DNA from: an uncultured archaeon A07HN63
GTDB taxonomy: Archaea > Halobacteriota > Halobacteria > Halobacteriales > Haloferacaceae
Length of the DNA stretch: 13,587 bases
Reading direction: 5' to 3'
Assembly (NCBI GenBank): GCA_000496215.1
Contig: KI543197.1
Span: forward strand, 71,241 to 84,827
Below, piece after piece: positions 6,715 to 13,587 of the stretch. A model generated the notes under the pieces. It saw only the letters and a program-made list of their open reading frames with translations. It ran no database searches and was not told the origin of the DNA. Position numbers and translations under genes: made by a program. Position 1 is the first letter of the stretch. Every line of letters starts with the position of its first letter.

Positions 6715-9128
6715 CAGCGATCACCCCCGTCGAGGGTGGCCGACGCGCCACCGCCGCTATCCTGCTCTTCTGGTGGCTCGCCACCGTCAGTCGACAGCGT
6801 CTCCCACTCGTCGCGGATATCCTGCATCACGGCACGGCTGGTGAGTTCCGCCGACGCCCGACTGTACCCTTGGTCGACCATGCGGTCGATCGTGTCGGCC
6901 TTCACGCGAGCGGTCTCGGTGTCGGCCGGCGGATCGGCCCACTCACCCGGATCGAGCTCCGGAAACCGTCGTTTCAGATCAGCGAGGTCGTTGGTCTCGA
7001 GGACCGACTGTAGCTCCGGAATCTCGCCGAGCTCGACGTCGTCGACGCTGAACTCGTCGCCACGGTTCCGCCACGCATACCGGGTGAGCGCGCGGATCAC
7101 CTGCTCGCGGCGGAACTCGACGACTGCCTCCGTCGGCTCCGTGCCGCGGTAGGCATTCTCGTCGAACCGGCCGAGGGTTTCGGTCTCGAAGACCTTCATC
7201 ACCAGTCCGTCCGGCGACTCCTGGCCGCGGTCAGTCTCGACTGGCTCGTCGGCATCCCACGCGTAGACGTGTTCGACGTACTCCGCGACGGTCTCCGTCG
7301 CAACGGTCTCGGCCGCCAGCGCCGCGTCGACGACATCGGTCCGCTGTCGCTCCCGGACCCGTTCGGCGACCGCGGTGTGGCGGCTCTCGAACTCCTTGAT
7401 CTCCGCCCGGGAGAACACCGGCGCGTCGGCAAGCTGCTCGACCATCGCATCCAGCACGTCGTGCGGCGTCACGACCCGCTCGACTGGCAACTCGGGGTGG
7501 CTCCGCTCGCTCTCCTCGCTCAGCAGGTCGGCGACCACATCGCGCGTGTAGGTGACGGGAATCCCGGTCCGGCCGTCGTCACCGTCGAACGACACGTCCT
7601 CGGCGGTGATCACCTCGTCGTCGCGGCGAAGTTCGCCCGTCTCGTACAGCCGGGCCTTCTCGATCAGGTCGATATCGGCGGGCAGATCCTCGGTTTCCAG
7701 CCGGGTGACGACCGCATACAGCGCGGCCGCGCCGATGGCATGCGGCGCGAGTTCTCGCTGGCGTGTCCGGCCGTCGTCGTCCCGCACGCTCGTTCGGACG
7801 GCTTCCCGGACGTGGTCGGTGCTGGCACCGATCGCACTGCGGGTATCGCCCGGTCTGTCGTCGCCGCCAGTCGTGTCGACAGTTTCCTCCCCAACTGCCG
7901 CACCGGGCACCCCGGTTCGGCCGGTGACCTCGCGGCGAAGCAGGGCGGCCTCGAGCCCGCGGTCGGTCAGATACCGGAACTCGTGGCGCGTTAGCCGGCG
8001 TTTCAGTGCCTTCAGCGGGTCGGCACCCTCCTTCTCGGCGTGGCGGTCGAGTTCGGCATCGAGATCCGGATTCGACACCACGATCAGCTGGGTGTCGACA
8101 TCCATCCCGATCCCCTTGTCGAGTTTGACACGGTTCTCGTCGGGCACGTTGAGCAATCGCTGCAGCAGGTCGGCGTGCTGGCTGGCGTCCTCGACGATGG
8201 TGGCGACGCCGTTGCCCTGCGAGAGGACGCCGTCGTAGCTGAACGCCTGTGGGTTCTTCCGACCTCGTGAGTCGAGTTCGCGCAGCATGCCGCTCATCCA
8301 CGACCCGACGAGTCGCTCCTTGGGGGTGCCGTCGTCCTCGGCGTGGAGCACGCCGATCCCCTGTCCAACGTCGACAACGTAGCTCGTCACCCGGAGGTGA
8401 TCGCGGTCGGTCACCGCCGAAAAGAGGTCGCGGCGGCCCTCCTCGCGGTACGTCGACTCCAGATGCTCGTAGGCCTCGCGGCTGAACGGGTCGAGATCGA
8501 CATCGGCCGCGATGGGGTAGGCCGCCTCGTCGGCTACCGCATCGGCGATCTCCGCGCGGATATCCGTCGGAAACACCGACAGCGGGTTCGCCTGCACCGG
8601 GCTGCGGTACCACGCGGTGGCATCGCCGCCGCTGCCGTACGACAGCGAGCGCGCCGTGTCGGTGGTGCCGGTCACGTTCCACTCGACGGTGTAGCGCCGG
8701 CCCTCGTCGGTCTTCGAGAACTCCCGCAACCCGTTGACCAGACACCGCTTGAACTCGGATTTGCCGGTCGCCGTCGGCCCGTCGATCCAGACGATCTTCT
8801 CGTCGTTGCCGCGGCCCGCAGCGGCCGCCCGGAGGTCGTCGACGAAGGCGTTCAGCGCGGCGGTGTTGCCCAGTACTGCGTGCTCGCCATCGTTGAACGG
8901 GTCGTCGAAAAACCGGTAGCGATCCAGCGTCTCGCCGCGTTCTTCGACCGTGCGGGTGCCCTGTGATTCGATGGCTGCAAGCAGGTATCGCGGCCCGGAG
9001 GCGGCGGCGATCGGGTTCGTGAGCACCCGGTCGACGTACTCGTCGAGACTCATCGGCGAGTCGTAGGCCTGTTGCAGTCGCTCGTCGGCCGCCCGCCGGA
9101 ACGTCTCGCCGTCTGTGGTGTCTGTCAT
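6714..9128 (-). CDS. Divergent PrkA-type AAA+ protein kinase paralogue
   Basis: An intact 804-residue protein, longer than a typical PrkA (about 640-690). The Walker A is GPTATGKS (117-124). The middle of the AAA+ core carries SYDGVLSQGNGVATIVED (297-314), the counterpart of the NRG-EE region in its neighbour, and a sensor-1-like VSNPD (351-355). Where ordinary PrkA proteins have an EAFxDR arginine-finger motif, this one reads DPLKALKRRLTRHEFRYL (370-387). A linker of about 60 residues rich in Gly/Asp/Thr (400-460) is inserted before the C-terminal helical and kinase-like region, and the C-terminus (about 770-804) is a disordered Gly/Glu/Ser tail. It follows the upstream kinase by 3 nt and precedes YeaH with a 1-nt overlap. 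Kinase activity is a family inference; it may instead be a regulatory subunit mixed with the neighbour in a hetero-oligomeric ring. Confidence 0.85.
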   Translation of the reverse strand: MTDTTDGETFRRAADERLQQAYDSPMSLDEYVDRVLTNPIAAASGPRYLLAAIESQGTRTVEERGETLDRYRFFDDPFNDGEHAVLGNTAALNAFVDDLRAAAAGRGNDEKIVWIDGPTATGKSEFKRCLVNGLREFSKTDEGRRYTVEWNVTGTTDTARSLSYGSGGDATAWYRSPVQANPLSVFPTDIRAEIADAVADEAAYPIAADVDLDPFSREAYEHLESTYREEGRRDLFSAVTDRDHLRVTSYVVDVGQGIGVLHAEDDGTPKERLVGSWMSGMLRELDSRGRKNPQAFSYDGVLSQGNGVATIVEDASQHADLLQRLLNVPDENRVKLDKGIGMDVDTQLIVVSNPDLDAELDRHAEKEGADPLKALKRRLTRHEFRYLTDRGLEAALLRREVTGRTGVPGAAVGEETVDTTGGDDRPGDTRSAIGASTDHVREAVRTSVRDDDGRTRQRELAPHAIGAAALYAVVTRLETEDLPADIDLIEKARLYETGELRRDDEVITAEDVSFDGDDGRTGIPVTYTRDVVADLLSEESERSHPELPVERVVTPHDVLDAMVEQLADAPVFSRAEIKEFESRHTAVAERVRERQRTDVVDAALAAETVATETVAEYVEHVYAWDADEPVETDRGQESPDGLVMKVFETETLGRFDENAYRGTEPTEAVVEFRREQVIRALTRYAWRNRGDEFSVDDVELGEIPELQSVLETNDLADLKRRFPELDPGEWADPPADTETARVKADTIDRMVDQGYSRASAELTSRAVMQDIRDEWETLSTDGGEPPEEQDSGGGASATLDGGDR
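6719..6725 (-). promoter_or_regulatory. Strong Shine-Dalgarno sequence for YeaH
   Basis: GGTGATC on the minus strand lies 4 nt before the ATG at 6714, inside the last codons of the divergent kinase. It matches the 3' end of archaeal 16S rRNA (anti-SD GATCACC). Together with the TGATG overlap it indicates coupled but well-initiated translation. Confidence 0.65.
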
Positions 9129-9131
9129 CGC

Positions 9132-11208
9132 TCAGTCAGCTCCATCCTCCATCTCCGAGCGGGCGACGGCCGCGCCGGCGTACTCCAGGACCTCGGCGGC
9201 CCCATCCTCCGAGTAGCCGCGGTCGACGAGCGCGTCGACCCACGCGCCGCGTTCCTCCTCGTCGAGATCCGTCGCCGACACGAGTGCGGAGAAGTTGATG
9301 TTGTGTTTCTTGTCCTCCCACAGTTTCCGTTCGAGCGCGCGGCGCAGGCGATCGTTGTCCTGTGGGTCGAAATCCCGTCCCTCGCGCGCCCGGCGGGAAA
9401 CCCAGTTCGAGACCTCCTGTCGGAAGTCGTCCTTGCGGTCGGAGGGGATATCGAGTTGCTCCTCGACCGCCCGAAGGAACGTCTCGTCCGGCTCCGTTTC
9501 CCGGCCGGTCAGCTCGTCGTCGACGGTGTCGTCGTCGATGTAGGCCATGACGTGATCCATGTACTTCTCGCCCTGTCGGCGGAGTTCGTCGACATCGTAC
9601 GCGAGGGCATGGCGCACGTCCTCGATGGCGCGTTCGCGGTACTCCTCGCGGACGGTATCGAGTAGCCGCCCGTAGCGGTCGAGATCGTCGGCCGCAATCG
9701 AGCCGTGGCCGCCGAGATTCGCCTCGAAGTGATCGAAGACAGAGAGCGGCGACAGGTAGGATCGATCGCGGTGGGTCGCGTCCATGATCGCCTCGGCGAT
9801 CTCGTCGCCGATGAACCGCGCGGAGACACCCTGCCATCCCCTCGCCGATGTCGGCGGACTCCTCGGCATCCTCTCTGAGCTTCCGGCGGTCGACCTCCTC
9901 GTCTTCGAGCTCGCCGTTGTAGACCTTCGCCTTCTCAAGCAGGTCGACGGTTTCGTCGGTTGGTTCTTCGAGTCGGGTCAGAACGCCGAAGAGGCCGGCC
10001 ATCTCCAGCGTGTGTGGCTCGACGTGGACGTTCGGCACGTCGGCGTTCTGCAGCATCTTCTGGTAGATGTTGGACTCGCTTTCGTACTCGAGCACGTAGG
10101 GGTAGTCGATCCGCTTGGTGCGGTCGTTGAACGCCTCCATCTTCTCGTCGCCGGTTTTCTCGCGGTACTCCGGCATGTTCGTCCGGCCGACGATCACCTG
10201 ATCGATATCGATCCGGGGGTTGTTTTTCGGCTTGATCGTCCCCTCCTGTGAGGCGTGCAGGAAATCGTAGAGGAACTCCCGCTGGAGTTTGAGCAGTTCC
10301 TCACCGGAGAACAGCCCGCGGTTGGCGTTACAGAACGCGCCGGCGTAATCGAATGCGCGGGGATCTGATTCGCCGTAGACGGCCAGCTTCGCGTAGTTGG
10401 TGTCGCCGGTGAGCTCGGTTTCGTCCTGATTCTTCTTGTCCTTCGGCTCGAACGTCTCGATACACTCCCGGCGGTTCTCGCTGGCGACGAGCCGGATCAC
10501 CTCGATGTGGTTGTCGAGCACCGCCTCCAGATCGTCGTCGTAGTGGGCCAGCAACTCGTCCATGTAGAACTCCGAGGCGGGGTCGAGATGCTGGTCGTTG
10601 CGAAGCGTGTACGGCGCATCGAGTGTCTCGTTGAGATCCTCGATGACCGCCGCCCGCTGTTCCTTCGGTAGCAACACCAGTGGATCCTGATTCATCGGCG
10701 AGCGGACGGTGTCGTCGCCCGGATCCTGATCGCCGATCACCGAACAGAGGTCGGTCCACCGGAAGGTGTACATCCGGCCGGCGTCCTCGCGGGTGTAGGC
10801 CTCGAAGTACCGCCGGGTGAGAAAGTCGAAATGCGATTTGCCCGAGCCGACGGGGCCCAGCAGGAGCTTGATTCGTTTCTCCGGGCCGAGGCCGCGGGCA
10901 CCGGATTTCACCTTGTTGACGAACTCGTGGATCGCCTCGTGGATCTCACGGCCGTAGAAGACGTTCTCGCCGTCGTGGAGTGGGTCCTCGGCGGCGAGCG
11001 CGTATTCGACGAGGCCGTCCTCCTCGCTGTACTGTGTGCCGTAGTGGTCGAACATATCGGCGACACGCTGGTGAGCGTTCCGTGCGACGTGGGGATCCTC
11101 GTACACCGTGTCGAGATACCACGAGAACGACCGGGCTTCCCGCAGGTCGTCTGGGATACTCGCCTGATACGTTTCGCTTAGCTGGTCGAGTGTGTGTCTG
11201 TCTGACAT
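9132..11208 (-). CDS. prkA: PrkA-type AAA+ serine protein kinase (reading frame broken near nt 9834)
   Basis: First gene of the operon. From ATG 11208 the first frame gives the canonical PrkA core: ARSFSWYLDTVYEDPHVARN (25-44), the conserved YFG-like N-terminal pattern, Walker A GPVGSGKS (118-125), FCNANRGLFSGEELLKL (292-308), HASQEGTI (318-325), sensor-1-like GRTNMPEY (341-348) and MEAFNDR (357-363). At EGM (456-458) the frame breaks. The minus strand reads ATG-G-CAG, and dropping the extra G (nt 9834) restores EGMQGVSARFIGDEIAEAIM and a C-terminal PrkA domain ending at 9132. The repaired length is 691 residues, normal for the family. The start at 11208 is preferred over 11343 because the extension is basic and matches nothing in the family. 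No Shine-Dalgarno is seen. Bacterial homologues are starvation or stationary-phase kinases. Confidence 0.9.
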
Positions 11209-11249
11209 TTGTTCGTTGGCTCGAAGACGGTGGCGATCCGACGACGTGT

Positions 11250-11319
11250 GTGGCTGCCCTGCCTGTGGATCCGACAGCCACCTCCTGTGTGCGACTGTGT
11301 CGCCCTTTCGACGACACAG
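11250..11319 (-). promoter_or_regulatory. Two hairpins in the leader of the PrkA operon
   Basis: Two perfect-arm inverted repeats lie between the likely promoter and the PrkA start. The first is GTGGCTG (11250-11256) with CAGCCAC (11275-11281), with an 18-nt loop. The second is CTGTGTCG (11295-11302) with CGACACAG (11312-11319), with a 9-nt loop. On the operon strand the second is transcribed first. They may control translation or mRNA stability, or the second may be a DNA operator. Seen directly; function is inferred. Confidence 0.45.
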
Positions 11320-11387
11320 CACCCGTCTCTTCGGGCAACACACCGGCGGGGACCAGCGCGAATCGTCGTCTCGGCCCGCATTCGAAG

Positions 11388-11399
11388 CTATACATACAC
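11388..11399 (-). promoter_or_regulatory. Putative TATA box of the PrkA-PrkA-YeaH-SpoVR operon
   Basis: On the minus strand the only AT-rich element upstream of PrkA reads TGTATGTATAGC. Transcription starting about 25 nt downstream would leave a leader of roughly 150 nt before the ATG at 11208, unusually long for haloarchaea. No closer promoter-like sequence is visible. Confidence 0.45.
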
Positions 11400-11438
11400 T
11401 GTGGACTGAACGGCATAAGTGTGTCGCACAGTACCATG

Positions 11439-11450
11439 GTGTCGTGACAC
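11439..11450. promoter_or_regulatory. Palindromic candidate operator in the divergent intergenic region
   Basis: GTGTC-GT-GACAC is a near-perfect palindrome about 40-50 bp upstream of the operon TATA box. A smaller similar element, TGTG-TCG-CACA, lies just before it at about 11420-11430. Clustering of GTGTC-type half-sites suits a dimeric regulator. No protein is identified. Confidence 0.35.
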
Positions 11451-11559
11451 ACGACCGACAGACATCGGGCCGGATGGTTCAGTCGGCACTCGTGATCGTC
11501 CACGCTACGTCGGTGTCGAGACGTACTTCGTCATCTGTCGAAGCGACGACGGCAAAAAA

Positions 11560-11571
11560 GATGAATTATGG
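11560..11571 (+). promoter_or_regulatory. Putative TATA box of the FAD oxidoreductase gene
   Basis: GATGAATTATGG follows an A-run (GGCAAAAAA) that could serve as part of a BRE. A start about 25 nt on would leave a leader of about 20-25 nt before the ATG at 11614, usual for haloarchaea. Confidence 0.35.
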
Positions 11572-11613
11572 GTGCGGAGCACGACAGCCGACGTAACAGC
11601 GAGACCCAGACCC

Positions 11614-13008
11614 ATGTCAGGCAAATACGACCTCGTGATCGCCGGCGGCGGCATCAGCGGTGCCTCGTTGCTGTACACGACCGCGAAGTTCACCGACATC
11701 GACTCGATTGCACTGATCGAAAAGGAGTCCCAACTCGGCGCGATCAACTCCCACCGCACGAACAACTCCCAGACGCTGCACTTCGGCGATATCGAGACCA
11801 ACTACACGCTCGAAAAGGCCGAGGAGGTCAAGGAGGGCGCGGAGCTGCTCGCAGGCTACCTCGAAAATCACGACCCCGACCGCGAGATGCACTCCAAGCG
11901 CAGCAAGATGGTGCTGGCGGTCGGTGACGACGAAGTCCCCAAGCTGGAATCCCGCTACCACGACGAGGGATTCGGCGACCTCTTCCCGAAACTCCGCCCC
12001 ATCGAGCGCGACGAGATCGCCGACATCGAGCCGAAAGTCGTCGAGGGCCGCGATCCCAACAAGGACTTGCTGGCTCTCCAGACGCCCGACGGCTACGTCG
12101 TCGACTACGGTCAGACGGCGAATTCTTTCGCCGAGCAAGCCCGCGAGGAGGCCAGCGTGGATGTCTACACCGACACCAAGGTGACCGATATCACGCCGAC
12201 GCTGGATGGCCACACCATCGCCACCGATGCCGGCCGGTTCGATGCCGATGCGACGGTCGTGACCGCGGGCTCACATAGCCTCAAGATCGCGAAGGAGCTC
12301 GGCTACGGCGAGGATATGTCGCTGCTCCCAGTCGCGGGCAGCTTCTTCCTCGCCGACGACCTGCTGAACGGGAAGGTCTACACGCTACAGATGAAGAAGC
12401 TCCCGTTCGCCGCGGTCCACGGCGACGCCGACGTCCACGACGACAGCATCACGCGGTTCGGGCCGACCGCGAAGGTCGTTCCGGGCCTCGAACGCGGTCG
12501 CCTCTCCTCGGTGCCGGACTTCTTCGACGTGTTCGGCTTCAGCCCAGAGGCGTTCCTCAGCTACGCCAACATCATGGCCGACCGCATCCTGCTGCCGTTC
12601 GTGCTCCGGAACCTGCTGTACGATCTGCCGGCGATCGGCCGCAAGCAGTTCCTCCCGCACGTCCAGAAGGTCGTCCCGAGCGTCGAACTGGAGGACATCG
12701 AGCGCGCGAAGGGGTACGGCGGGGTTCGGCCGCAGATCGTCGACACCGAGAACAAAACGCTGGATATGGGCGAGGCAAAGATCGTCGGCGACGACATCAT
12801 CTTCAACATCACGCCGTCGCCCGGCGCGTCGACCTGCCTGAAAAACGCGATGCGGGATACGCACACGCTGCTGGAGTCGCTGGAGGGCGATTACGAGTTC
12901 GACGAGGCGGCCTTCCGCGAGGCGACAATCGGTCACTTCCCGCGGGTTGACGACGATGACAACTCGGTCGCGGTCGACGCGGTCGATACGGCTGCGGCCG
13001 ACGACTAG
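11614..13008 (+). CDS. FAD-dependent oxidoreductase related to malate:quinone oxidoreductase
   Basis: This 464-residue flavoprotein begins with a dinucleotide-binding fold, YDLVIAGGGISGASLL (5-20), and an acidic strand end IALIEKE (32-38) that would hold the FAD ribose. SHRTNNSQTLHFGDIETNYT (46-65) parallels the malate:quinone oxidoreductase segment that contacts the flavin. Further matches are VVTAGSHS (215-222), LLPVAGSFFL (237-246), RFGPTAK (281-287), GYGGVRPQIVD (367-377) and the C-terminal SPGAST (402-407), which mirrors the SPGAST of Mqo. If the match holds, it oxidises malate to oxaloacetate and reduces quinone at the membrane, bypassing NAD-linked malate dehydrogenase. No membrane helix or signal peptide is seen. 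L-2-hydroxyglutarate oxidase-type relatives share this fold, so the substrate is not certain. The ATG at 11614 is chosen because the FAD fold starts right after it; upstream residues are unrelated. Confidence 0.85.
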   Translation: MSGKYDLVIAGGGISGASLLYTTAKFTDIDSIALIEKESQLGAINSHRTNNSQTLHFGDIETNYTLEKAEEVKEGAELLAGYLENHDPDREMHSKRSKMVLAVGDDEVPKLESRYHDEGFGDLFPKLRPIERDEIADIEPKVVEGRDPNKDLLALQTPDGYVVDYGQTANSFAEQAREEASVDVYTDTKVTDITPTLDGHTIATDAGRFDADATVVTAGSHSLKIAKELGYGEDMSLLPVAGSFFLADDLLNGKVYTLQMKKLPFAAVHGDADVHDDSITRFGPTAKVVPGLERGRLSSVPDFFDVFGFSPEAFLSYANIMADRILLPFVLRNLLYDLPAIGRKQFLPHVQKVVPSVELEDIERAKGYGGVRPQIVDTENKTLDMGEAKIVGDDIIFNITPSPGASTCLKNAMRDTHTLLESLEGDYEFDEAAFREATIGHFPRVDDDDNSVAVDAVDTAAADD

Positions 13009-13009
13009 G

Positions 13010-13026
13010 CGGGCTGCGACGTTTTT
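13010..13026 (+). terminator. Possible oligo-T terminator after the oxidoreductase
   Basis: A GC-rich stretch right after the stop codon is followed by TTTTT at 13022-13026, in the short gap before the convergent kinase gene. Archaeal termination typically uses such T-runs. Only five T's, so weak. Confidence 0.35.
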
Positions 13027-13068
13027 GTACCACCCTCGTTCCGCATCTCACTGCGACGCAGCTACAAT

Positions 13069-13587
13069 CTACCCCTGTCTCCTCTCGATATCGACGCCGG
13101 TGATCTCGAATCGGGCGCCCCCGTCGTGGCCGGTCGTGACATCGATACGCCAGCCGTGGGCGGCAACGATATCCTGCACGATCGAGAGCCCGAGGCCCGT
13201 TCCATCGCTGTCGGTCGTGTACCCGTGCTCGAAGATCTCGTCGCGTGCATCCGCCGGAATCCCACGCCCATCGTCCTCGATATAGAACCCCGATCTGTCG
13301 CCGTCATCTGTGCTCAACCCCTCCGCGTCGAGCATTCCGATTTCCAGTGTCACCCCATTCTGATTGTGATCGGCGGCGTTCCGGAAGAGGTTCTCAAAGA
13401 CCTGCAGTAATCGATCACGATCAGCGTCGATCTTGATCTCGGTCGAGAGATGCGATTCGAGTTCGCAGCCGTCGACCGTCGCGTGCTCCCAGGCGTCCTC
13501 AGCGACCTCGTCGAGCGTCACCGTTTCGCGACTCTCGACACTCTGGCCGGCTCGGGCCAGCCTGAGCAGCCCGTCGACGATGGTCTC
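13069..13587 (-). CDS. Sensor histidine kinase, C-terminal part (5' end outside window)
   Basis: The frame is open to the right edge, so the N-terminus, including the phospho-accepting His and any sensor domain, is missing. The visible part starts with ETIVDGLLRLARAGQSVESR, the second helix of the dimerisation (HisKA) domain. The ATP-binding HATPase_c domain follows: N-box LFRNAADH (around nt 13377-13400), G1 box EDDGRGIPADARDEIFEHGY, and G2 box GTGLGLSIVQDIVAAHGW, ending with GARFEITG before the stop at 13069. This is the standard haloarchaeal PAS-kinase C-terminus. A GTG at 13521 is internal. It converges with the oxidoreductase gene with a 60-nt gap. Its partner is unknown; the receiver-PAS protein in this window is a possibility but lies 10 kb away. 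Confidence 0.93.
   Translation of the reverse strand, partial: ETIVDGLLRLARAGQSVESRETVTLDEVAEDAWEHATVDGCELESHLSTEIKIDADRDRLLQVFENLFRNAADHNQNGVTLEIGMLDAEGLSTDDGDRSGFYIEDDGRGIPADARDEIFEHGYTTDSDGTGLGLSIVQDIVAAHGWRIDVTTGHDGGARFEITGVDIERRQG

Larger units (their letters stand above)
11209..11613. other. Divergent promoter region between prkA and the FAD oxidoreductase
   Basis: This 405-bp stretch holds the operon leader with two hairpins, the minus-strand TATA candidate near 11393, palindromes near 11420-11450, and a plus-strand TATA candidate near 11565. I see no convincing gene in it; the open frames running through it are basic and composition-poor. Confidence 0.55.

Noticed and set aside
5446..7152. 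568-codon plus-strand open frame opposite YeaH and the second kinase
   Set aside because: Antisense shadow of GC-rich coding DNA: rich in Val/Leu/Gly/Asp repeats without domains, and overlaps two well-identified minus-strand genes.
11209..11343. 45-residue N-terminal extension of PrkA
   Set aside because: Arg- and Cys-rich with no match to the PrkA family, and it runs through the leader hairpins.
11419..11613. 65-residue extension of the FAD oxidoreductase
   Set aside because: Unrelated to the family; the FAD-binding fold starts four residues after the ATG at 11614.
1..13587. tRNA, rRNA, CRISPR array, insertion sequence or integrase
   Set aside because: Looked for and not seen: no cloverleaf-like segment, no regularly spaced repeats, no transposase motifs or terminal inverted repeats.

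Overview
The window looks like chromosomal DNA of a haloarchaeon (class Halobacteria). GC is high and the predicted proteins are strongly acidic (Asp/Glu-rich, Lys-poor). One end carries an archaeal-type replication factor C small subunit. The regulators have the compact receiver-PAS and PAS-kinase architectures common in haloarchaea. The sequence does not identify the genus.

Layout. Positions 1-439 (+) hold the C-terminal end of RfcS. It converges on a small glycine-zipper protein (450-773, -). A two-helix membrane protein with a CxxC/CxxC pair follows (1039-1566, +). Positions 1567-2109 are AT-richer and carry a start-less coding remnant on the minus strand plus the promoter of a receiver-PAS protein (2110-2958, +). 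Positions 2959-3347 are gene-poor, with a possible second remnant and a 12-bp direct repeat.

The core is a tightly packed minus-strand operon, transcribed from about 11.4 kb down to 3.35 kb: PrkA-type AAA+ kinase (9132-11208), a second and divergent PrkA paralogue (6714-9128), a YeaH/DUF444 protein with a von Willebrand A (MIDAS) domain (5389-6714), and SpoVR/YcgB (3348-5392). The junctions are a 3-nt gap, a 1-nt TGATG overlap and a 4-nt ATGA overlap, so co-translation is likely. The operon has a leader of about 150 nt with two perfect-arm hairpins. In bacteria the equivalent genes (yeaG-yeaH-ycgB; prkA-yhbH-spoVR) are linked to starvation, stationary phase and sporulation. A haloarchaeon has neither spores nor peptidoglycan, so the shared role must be something else. 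The doubled kinase is the most notable feature of the window.

Divergent from the operon is a FAD-dependent oxidoreductase related to malate:quinone oxidoreductase (11614-13008, +). It converges on the C-terminal half of a sensor histidine kinase that runs off the right edge (13069-13587, -).

Two otherwise well-conserved genes, SpoVR and the upstream PrkA, each carry one reading-frame break. A third break is suspected in RfcS at the left edge. Sequencing or assembly indels are the simplest explanation, but real lesions cannot be excluded from sequence alone.
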